From Verrucomicrobiota bacterium (GTDB taxonomy: Bacteria > Verrucomicrobiota > Verrucomicrobiia > Limisphaerales > UBA1096): 5,389 nt of DNA. Below the pieces are notes generated by a model. That model saw nothing but the letters and a program-made list of their open reading frames with translations. It did not search any database and had not been told where the DNA came from. Within the stretch, counting starts at the first letter, position 1; every line of letters begins with the position of its first letter. This document shows positions 1 through 4,298 of the stretch, piece after piece. Where the stretch lies: the NCBI GenBank assembly GCA_015658765.1, contig DQOE01000346.1, positions 1-5,389 of the forward strand. The letters are read 5' to 3'. The translations under genes were made by a program, and so were the position numbers.

Positions 1-197
1 ACGGCGACCGCCAGCGAAGGATCGTTCACGCCCGTGTGCTGGGAGGACTCGGGGAGGGTGATGTCCACCTCGATGCCCGGCTTGAAAACCATGGAGGTGT
101 GAAACAACAAAAGGGGCAACATCAGGAACAGCACCCCGACAAACGGGGCGAAGTCCAGCCGCCCGTGAAAGGGCCGAATGCTTCCCTGGTTGTTCAT
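1..197 (-). CDS. ExbD/TolR-family biopolymer transport protein, N-terminal part (runs off left edge)
   Basis: Only the first 65 codons are in the window. ExbD/TolR proteins have a short cytoplasmic N-terminus, one inner-membrane helix and a periplasmic domain, and work with ExbB/TolQ to turn proton-motive force into work on the outer membrane. Seen here: a short basic N-terminus, the family entry motif LDFAPFVGVLFL (residues 14-25), a hydrophobic helix to about residue 32, then KPGIEVDITLPES (39-51), the usual start of the periplasmic domain. The start ATG (195-197) overlaps the stop of the upstream exbB-like gene as ATGA, which implies translational coupling and fixes the start; there is no Shine-Dalgarno. 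Oddity: families normally read PxxDVxFL, but this protein has Gly21 in place of the proton-carrying Asp (Asp25 of E. coli ExbD), and a Pro at 28 inside the helix. Family assignment is firm from the motif layout and the neighbour; activity is uncertain. Confidence 0.85.
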   Translation of the reverse strand, partial: MNNQGSIRPFHGRLDFAPFVGVLFLMLPLLLFHTSMVFKPGIEVDITLPESSQHTGVNDPSLAVA

Positions 198-919
198 TTG
201 TCGCCGGCCTTGGGTGCCGCCTTGCGGGCCGCCCGGGACTTGGCCAGGCCGGCCGACTTGGCCGGCGGCATTTCCACGGTGATGATGTTGAGGATCTCCG
301 ACGAAATCTTGTCGATATCCACGGCCAAGTCATTCTTGCGGCCGACGAGATAGTTGAAGGCGATGTAGCACGGAATCGCTATGGCCAGGCCAAGCGCCAT
401 GCAGATCAAGCCCTCCCAGATACCGTCGGCCAGCGTCTTGGCCAAAACCCAGTTGCCCTCCTGCCCCACGCCACGAAAGATGCGGATGAATCCCAGCACC
501 GTCCCGAGCAGGCCAAGCAGCGGGGAAATCTGCGCCATGGTGCCCAACATGTTCAGCCGTTTCTCGAGTCGCGCCACCTCGACCCGCTTGTTGTCATCGA
601 GCAACTCGCGAAGCTGCTCCCGCGACAATTCGCGGTTGAGGATGGCCATCTTCGTCATCCGAGCCACCGGCCCCGGCGTGGCGTCGCAAATCGCCACCAA
701 CTCGACGATGTTGTAGTTGTTTTTGAGATTGGTCCGGATCCCGGCGATGAACTCCGTGGTGTTGATCTGGACACGGCGATAATTCAGCACGCGCTCAAGG
801 AACGCCGTCACCGCAAACGCCGAGACCAACAGCAGCACCCAAACCATGGGGCCGCCCTGCCTCAACAGCTCCCACGCGGTCTGTACCTCCCCCCCCTGCG
901 CGAGGACAAAAAAGTTCAT
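194..919 (-). CDS. MotA/TolQ/ExbB proton channel family protein
   Basis: This 241-residue protein is the channel subunit of an ExbB-ExbD type complex in the inner membrane, which normally energises TonB-dependent transport or envelope maintenance. Visible architecture: TM1 about residues 23-41, a cytoplasmic loop about 45-120, TM2 about 124-149 with the signature SPLLGLLGTVLGF (132-144), TM3 about 170-194 with GIWEGLICMALGLAIAIP (166-183), and a Lys/Ala-rich basic tail after 218. Length fits the family. Thr140 matches the conserved TM2 Thr (Thr148 of E. coli ExbB) and Glu169 the conserved TM3 Glu (Glu176), but the TM3 Thr (Thr181) is Met174. The exbD-like gene follows with a 4-nt overlap. The propeller gene ends 77 nt upstream on the same strand, so co-transcription is possible. 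The only purine-rich element before the ATG is GAGG one base away, too close for a good ribosome binding site. Partner receptor or TonB is not in view, so cargo is unknown. Confidence 0.93.
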   Translation of the reverse strand: MNFFVLAQGGEVQTAWELLRQGGPMVWVLLLVSAFAVTAFLERVLNYRRVQINTTEFIAGIRTNLKNNYNIVELVAICDATPGPVARMTKMAILNRELSREQLRELLDDNKRVEVARLEKRLNMLGTMAQISPLLGLLGTVLGFIRIFRGVGQEGNWVLAKTLADGIWEGLICMALGLAIAIPCYIAFNYLVGRKNDLAVDIDKISSEILNIITVEMPPAKSAGLAKSRAARKAAPKAGDK

Positions 920-977
920 GCCTCGTTATAGGCTTCCCGGGCGGTGATTTTCAAGGCTGGGAATCAACGGGTTTCCC

Positions 978-991
978 CGCTTGGCCAAGCG
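978..991. repeat. 14-bp perfect palindrome in the propeller-exbB gap
   Basis: CGCTTGGCCAAGCG reads the same on both strands and sits 5 bp past the stop codon of the propeller gene (stop 997-999, minus strand). As RNA it could fold as a 5-bp stem with a GGCC loop. No T-run follows on the minus strand, so it is not a standard intrinsic terminator. It could be a minor mRNA 3' structure, a protein-binding site, or chance in GC-rich DNA. Confidence 0.4.
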
Positions 992-996
992 CACTG

Positions 997-2298
997 TCAC
1001 TTGCCGCCGGCCGGCCGGCCGATGCACCACAGGCTCTTGTGGGTTCGCAGGTAGATCGCTCCGTCCGACACCGCCGGCGTCGAGTTCGAGTACTCGCCCA
1101 ACGGGTTGCTTGCCAACAGCTCGAACTTCGGGCTGGCGCGCACCACGTGCGTGTCGCCGGACTGGTTGGTCACGTACACCCTGTCGCCAACCAGCACAGG
1201 CGAACCCCACACGCCGGGATCACTCTTCGTCGCGGGCAGCCGCTCGGTGTAAACTGTCCCGCCGGTTTTCAGGTCGAGACACGTCATGAAGCCGGACATG
1301 TTCACAAAATAGGCATGCCCCTCGTGCATGACCGGCGTGGCGATGCGGTTCTTCTTCGCGCGCGCCTCGTGCCATAGCCGCTTGGCCGTCACGTCGCCGC
1401 TGCCGCCCGGCTTCACCGCGAGCGACGCGCCGAAGTAGCCGCCCATCGCCAGCACGACGTTGCCGTCGTAAACCGGCGACGTGTACACGAGTGGGTTCAA
1501 CCCGTCGCAACGCCACAGCTCGCTGCCGTCCTCCGGGTTGACTGCGCGCAGCGTGTTGGCCTCGCTGACGACCAGTTCCGCGCGTCCGTTCGCCCTGATA
1601 ATGATCGGGGTGCTGAACGAGCCTGTCATCCCGCCTTCGCGCCCGCGAAAACCGTCCACGCGATCGAGGTTGTCGCGCTCCTCGACCTTGCGTTTCCAAA
1701 CCGTGCTGCCGCTCAGCTTGTCGAGCGCGTACAGCATCGAGTGCGGGCCGGGGCCGTGATAAAGAATGCACACGTCGCCGAACAACACCGGCGAAGTGCT
1801 GCTGCCCCACTCGTGTTCCTGCGGCCCAAGGTCGCGATGCCAGAGTTGCTGTCCATCGAGGTCGTACGCGGCGACTCCGGCCGAGGCGAAGTTGGCCACC
1901 ACGATGCGGCCGTCGGTCGCCGGCGAACCGGAGCAGTACGGGTTGGTCTTGTGGGTGGTTTCCTTCTTGGCGTGGGTGACGCCACTGCGCCAAAGCAGCT
2001 CGCCGGTGCGCTTGTCAAAACACATAACCGTGCGACGCTTGTCGGCGTCAGTCGCCTGCGTGATGAACACCTTGTCGCCCCAGACAATCGGCGAGCTGTT
2101 GCCGCGATCCGGCAGCGGCGCGCGCCAGCGGACGTTCTGTTTCGTGTCCCACTTCAGCGGAACAGTTTCGCCCTTGGCCAAGCCGGAGCCGGCCAGGTCA
2201 CCCCGCCACGACGGCCAATTGCCCGCGTGCACGCCCGCCGCCAAGGCGAGGCCAAGCCCGAACATGACGAACCCCGGGAATCGAGTGTTTGCGTTCAT
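997..2298 (-). CDS. secreted PQQ-binding-like beta-propeller repeat protein
   Basis: This 433-residue exported protein is related to BamB and quinoprotein propellers. A signal peptide covers residues 1-25 (Arg6, hydrophobic 10-22, VHA before Gly26). The mature protein opens with NWPSWRG (27-33), the usual start in this Planctomycetes/Verrucomicrobia family. A [S/T]P-x-[V/I/A] strand motif recurs at about 69, 125, 169, 230, 274, 321, 366 and 407, most repeats continuing to a xDxxxGxxxW edge (for example DKRTGELLW 95-103, DLDGQQLW 146-153, NPEDGSELW 254-262). Eight repeats suggest an eight-bladed propeller, the last blade closed by N-terminal residues about 55-62. No catalytic residues of a PQQ dehydrogenase are apparent, so a binding or scaffold role is more likely; the substrate is unknown. 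No Shine-Dalgarno precedes the ATG; the start is chosen because it gives a proper signal peptide. The exbB-like gene follows, but a functional link to it is inference only. Confidence 0.92.
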   Translation of the reverse strand: MNANTRFPGFVMFGLGLALAAGVHAGNWPSWRGDLAGSGLAKGETVPLKWDTKQNVRWRAPLPDRGNSSPIVWGDKVFITQATDADKRRTVMCFDKRTGELLWRSGVTHAKKETTHKTNPYCSGSPATDGRIVVANFASAGVAAYDLDGQQLWHRDLGPQEHEWGSSTSPVLFGDVCILYHGPGPHSMLYALDKLSGSTVWKRKVEERDNLDRVDGFRGREGGMTGSFSTPIIIRANGRAELVVSEANTLRAVNPEDGSELWRCDGLNPLVYTSPVYDGNVVLAMGGYFGASLAVKPGGSGDVTAKRLWHEARAKKNRIATPVMHEGHAYFVNMSGFMTCLDLKTGGTVYTERLPATKSDPGVWGSPVLVGDRVYVTNQSGDTHVVRASPKFELLASNPLGEYSNSTPAVSDGAIYLRTHKSLWCIGRPAGGK

Positions 2299-2364
2299 CC
2301 GGGGAGGCTATCGCGAAGCCTTGGCAAAGGGCAGGTTTTTTTTGGGAACGGCGAACGATCGGTA

Positions 2365-2388
2365 ATTTCTGGAATGAAACGCAGAAAT
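2365..2388. repeat. short hairpin upstream of the propeller gene
   Basis: Perfect 7-bp inverted repeat ATTTCTG (2365-2371) and CAGAAAT (2382-2388) with a 10-nt loop, in the leader side of the propeller gene, 67 bp from its start. It could be an mRNA leader hairpin or part of a degenerate dispersed repeat along with the larger inverted repeat next to it. No promoter I would defend is visible between here and the start; an 8-bp T-run at 2336-2343 (A-run on the coding strand) is the only other marked feature. Confidence 0.4.
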
Positions 2389-2424
2389 CGCAGGACCGCT
2401 GAGGGAGTTACAGGATCAATTTTG

Positions 2425-2496
2425 GGACACGGATTTCACAGGTTTTCAAAGAAAATCAAACTCCAAACTCTGTGTAAATCCGTAAAATCCGTGTCC
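2425..2496. repeat. 72-bp imperfect inverted repeat with 12-bp perfect ends
   Basis: The left end GGACACGGATTT (2425-2436) is the exact reverse complement of the right end AAATCCGTGTCC (2485-2496). Inside, CACAG (2437-2441) on the left and CTGTGTAAATCCGTA (2470-2484) on the right continue the symmetry with an insertion; the right arm carries ATCCGT twice, 10 bp apart. The motif pair (CACGGATTT and CTGTGTAAATCCGTG) resembles short palindromic repeats that I recall scattered between genes in many PVC and other environmental genomes; that is recollection, not a search. It begins 24 nt after the stop of the SGNH gene, so its transcript could end or protect the 3' end of that mRNA. No T-run follows on the minus strand, so a classical intrinsic terminator is not supported. 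Confidence 0.65.
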
Positions 2497-2519
2497 TTAT
2501 TCCTCTTCTGCGGCCCGGT

Positions 2520-3194
2520 TCATTTCAACGCGTCGAGGATGACTTTGGCCACTTCGCCGCCCAGGATGGCCGAGCCTCCCGGCGTGAAGTGCACGTTGGC
2601 CGGCAGCTGGATCTTCTCCAGCCTCGCGAGCGCGAACGAGTACAGGCCGTGAATCGGGACGCCGTGCTTTTGCATCACGCGCCTGGCGGCGGCGTTGTAG
2701 CTCACGACGTCTGACGGGATGCGCCGCGGACGAACCTTGGCCTCGGGCACCGGCGTGGTGTTGCGCCAGATGAGCTTGGCCCCGGTTTGCTTCAAGCGGC
2801 GAACGAGTGAGTCGAGATTCTTTTCGTACGCAGCCGGCAACACTTGCCGTTTGCCGTGCGGCATGAATTTCAAGTCGTGCAGACCCCAGTTGAAATGGAT
2901 GACATCCCACTTGCCTTCGCCGAGCCATGAGTCGATCTGCACCAACCCGCGAATCGTCGGGCCGCCGTTGGTGGGGATGCGGTGCACGTTGGCTTTGCCC
3001 TTGAGCAACTCGCGCGTCGGCAGCGTGTAGCCGATGGAGATCGAGTCGCCGATGAGCAGCACGCGCGGCAAACCGGCCACGTCCCTGATCGGGGCCATCG
3101 GGTTGGGTCGCTTGGGTTTGGTGTTCTGCGCCTGGCCAAGCACGGGTAGCGCGAGCAATGTCGCGAACAACAGTGGGATCAACTTGGTTTTCAT
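2520..3194 (-). CDS. secreted SGNH/GDSL-type hydrolase
   Basis: A 224-residue exported esterase-like protein. Signal peptide about residues 1-22 (Lys2, Lys4, hydrophobic 5-19, GQA before Gln23). Block I is [12 protein letters not shown] (45-56) with nucleophile Ser51; block II is the GG at 77-78; block III reads FNWGLHD (101-107); block V is NVHFTPGG (200-207) with candidate catalytic His202. Two departures from the textbook SGNH set: block III has GLHD where GxND is usual, so His106 takes the place of Asn, and the residue three before His202 is Ala199 rather than Asp. I recall GLHD in environmental PVC proteins, so this may be a subfamily trait. Substrate is unknown; relatives remove acyl groups from sugars or lipids. 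The ATG is only 6 nt after the stop of the nucleotidyltransferase gene, with no Shine-Dalgarno, so the two are probably one operon with coupled translation. Confidence 0.9.
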   Translation of the reverse strand: MKTKLIPLLFATLLALPVLGQAQNTKPKRPNPMAPIRDVAGLPRVLLIGDSISIGYTLPTRELLKGKANVHRIPTNGGPTIRGLVQIDSWLGEGKWDVIHFNWGLHDLKFMPHGKRQVLPAAYEKNLDSLVRRLKQTGAKLIWRNTTPVPEAKVRPRRIPSDVVSYNAAARRVMQKHGVPIHGLYSFALARLEKIQLPANVHFTPGGSAILGGEVAKVILDALK

Positions 3195-3200
3195 TTTGGT

Positions 3201-3953
3201 TTAAGCATGGTTTGCGGAGAAAATTCCGTCGGCCTCCTCGAGGGTTTCCTTCGAGCCAATGTCGTACCACGTGCCGGGCACGCTCCACGTGTAAACCGGC
3301 ATCCGCGGGTAGAGCCACTGGATCAGCCGACCGGGTTGGTCGGGGTTGTTTCCGTCGGCGAGGTATTGGTCGATGAGCGGCAGCACCGCCCTGGGATAGT
3401 GATAAAGCGCAATACCGATCAGCGTCGACTTTGGCGCAGCCGGTTTCTCCTCAAAACTGGCGATGCAACCGTCGGCATCCGGCTCGACGACGCCGTACTT
3501 GGTGGCCTCCTCTAGGCTGCCGACGTCGTACACGCCGAGCACGGGGGCGTTCTTCTCCGCGCACAACCGGCCGTAATCGCCAAGTTTGTCGCTGAACAAA
3601 TTATCGCCGGCAACCACGATGATGTCGTCGTCGATGCCTTGGCTTTTCAAGACCAAATGCAGGTCGCCGATCGCGCCGAGTTTGTTGTCGTCCCCGGTGG
3701 AATGGTCGTTCACGACCCGCACCGGCGCGGCAAAACCGGACGTGTCGCGTCTGCCGGCCCACGCCTCAAAATGGCCAGCGAATTTTTCGTTGGTCACGAT
3801 GAACGCCTCGTCGATGGCGTCGATCGCCCCGAGGCTGGCCAAAACATGATCGACCATTGGCTTGCCGGCGACCGGCAGCAGCGGCTTGGGCTGGTTGAGC
3901 GTTAGCGGGTATAGGCGAGTGGCGTATCCGGCGGCTAAAATGATCAATTTCAT
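3201..3953 (-). CDS. sugar-phosphate nucleotidyltransferase (NTP_transferase family)
   Basis: A 250-residue cytoplasmic enzyme of the RmlA/GalU type, transferring a nucleotidyl group from an NTP to a sugar-1-phosphate to give an NDP-sugar for glycan synthesis. Seen: LAAGYATRLYPLT (6-18), the nucleotide-binding loop, with Ala11 where GxGTR has Gly; PKPLLPVAGKP (22-32) with catalytic-type Lys23; AGDNLFSD (115-122), whose Asp117 matches a Mg-binding Asp; KYGVVEPD (152-159); FEEKP (167-171); and GTWYDIGSKETL (227-238), whose Asp231 matches the second metal ligand. It ends shortly after that, so there is no C-terminal left-handed beta-helix acyltransferase domain; it is the short, single-domain form. 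GYATR is a known variant, not obviously inactivating. The base and sugar cannot be told from sequence reading. The SGNH gene follows after 6 nt; pairing with an exported esterase hints at cell-surface glycan work, which is inference. Confidence 0.93.
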   Translation of the reverse strand: MKLIILAAGYATRLYPLTLNQPKPLLPVAGKPMVDHVLASLGAIDAIDEAFIVTNEKFAGHFEAWAGRRDTSGFAAPVRVVNDHSTGDDNKLGAIGDLHLVLKSQGIDDDIIVVAGDNLFSDKLGDYGRLCAEKNAPVLGVYDVGSLEEATKYGVVEPDADGCIASFEEKPAAPKSTLIGIALYHYPRAVLPLIDQYLADGNNPDQPGRLIQWLYPRMPVYTWSVPGTWYDIGSKETLEEADGIFSANHA

Positions 3954-3965
3954 CCTGGGCGGCGG

Positions 3966-3994
3966 AGCCTAAAAAGACCGGGCCGGGCCGTCAA
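3966..3994 (-). promoter_or_regulatory. possible sigma70-like promoter for the nucleotidyltransferase-SGNH pair
   Basis: On the minus strand TTGACG (3994-3989, five of six to the -35 consensus) is followed after 17 bp by TAGGCT (3971-3966, three of six to the -10 consensus). The expected start would lie only about 6 nt before the ATG at 3953, giving a nearly leaderless mRNA, which would fit the lack of a Shine-Dalgarno. The -10 is poor and the spacer is GC-rich, so this is a weak call. Confidence 0.25.
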
Positions 3995-4009
3995 CGGCGG
4001 TGAAAAACA

Positions 4010-4018
4010 AAAATACCA
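4010..4018 (-). promoter_or_regulatory. possible extended -10 element
   Basis: TGGTATTTT on the minus strand matches an extended -10 (TG, one base, then TATTTT, four of six to consensus) inside a T-rich tract (4003-4027) that is the most AT-rich DNA in the window. Transcription from here would give a leader of roughly 50 nt before the nucleotidyltransferase ATG. No good -35 is seen at 17 bp. It competes with the candidate at 3966-3994. Confidence 0.25.
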
Positions 4019-4188
4019 AAAAAAATTGAAGCATATCCAGTCGGCGGACGTATGGGGTGACTCATCGTACTCCTTGTGGGGTACGGTGTGTTTTCATCGG
4101 GTTGGCCCTCGTCCGGTCGCAATGACTGGGCGGGGGCTCTTTTTGTGCGCTTGCCCTTTTCGAGGCCTCTACAAGAATCGCTTACTCT

Positions 4189-4225
4189 CTCCCTCGCCCC
4201 TGCCCTATCCCGCTGGGAGAGGGAG
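4189..4225. repeat. CT-rich inverted repeat, dispersed-repeat-like
   Basis: CTCCCTC (4189-4195) pairs exactly with GAGGGAG (4219-4225); past one mismatch, CCC (4197-4199) pairs with GGG (4215-4217), closing a 15-nt loop that itself contains TCCC able to pair with GGGA. It lies 74 bp past the YHYH stop. No T-run follows on the minus strand. The word pattern (CTCTCCCT ... GGGAGAGGGAG) looks like intergenic hairpin repeats I recall in proteobacterial and verrucomicrobial genomes; a copy count is needed to prove it. Confidence 0.5.
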
Positions 4226-4298
4226 CCGCGCACTTCGTCCTTCGACTTCCTTGTTCGGTGTTCGATATTGGGTTTTCCCAGCCCTTGCCCTGTTCGGG

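Larger units (their letters stand above)
3954..4298. other. 345-bp gene-free region between the YHYH gene and the nucleotidyltransferase
   Basis: No credible coding region is seen; the short open frames across it are Arg/Pro/Ser-rich and have no start context. From the YHYH stop downward it holds small hairpins (AGCCC 4280-4284 with GGGCT 4296-4300 overlapping the stop; TGGG 4269-4272 with CCCA 4277-4280), a stretch rich in TTCG words (about 4234-4264), the CT-rich inverted repeat at 4189-4225, a featureless mixed stretch (about 4030-4185), an A-rich run on the plus strand (4003-4027, T-rich on the coding strand), and the candidate promoters. The CT-rich and TTCG-rich parts resemble degenerate dispersed intergenic repeats of environmental genomes; this is from memory only. 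Confidence 0.6.

Noticed and set aside
1010..1022. GGCCGGCC tandem word near the propeller C-terminus
   Set aside because: It is explained by codons for the C-terminal GRPAGGK of a real gene and is ordinary for GC-rich coding DNA.
1220..1993. Minus-strand open frame of 257 codons inside the propeller gene
   Set aside because: It is an alternate-frame shadow: Arg-rich, no motifs, fully contained in a gene with eight conserved propeller repeats.
2336..2343. Run of eight T on the plus strand after a weak stem as a plus-strand terminator
   Set aside because: No plus-strand gene ends nearby and the stem just before it (about 2318-2332) is short and bulged.
2365..2496. Hairpins in the 2299-2519 gap as an intrinsic terminator
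   Set aside because: Neither hairpin is followed by a T-run on the minus strand, so a Rho-independent terminator is not supported.
1741..2652. Long plus-strand open frame of 303 codons
   Set aside because: It lies opposite the propeller and SGNH genes and runs through the inverted repeat in the gap; its product is Arg/Ala/Val-rich with no recognisable domain, as expected for an antisense shadow in GC-rich DNA.
2497..3318. Minus-strand open frame of 273 codons overlapping the SGNH gene
   Set aside because: It is in another frame from a clear SGNH hydrolase with a signal peptide, overlaps the end of the nucleotidyltransferase, and encodes an Arg/His/Gln-rich product without domains.
3991..4233. 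Possible 80-residue minus-strand gene in the large gap
   Set aside because: The product is basic and low in structure, with no start context and no recognisable family; it also crosses the hairpin repeat and the T-rich tract that better fit a regulatory region.
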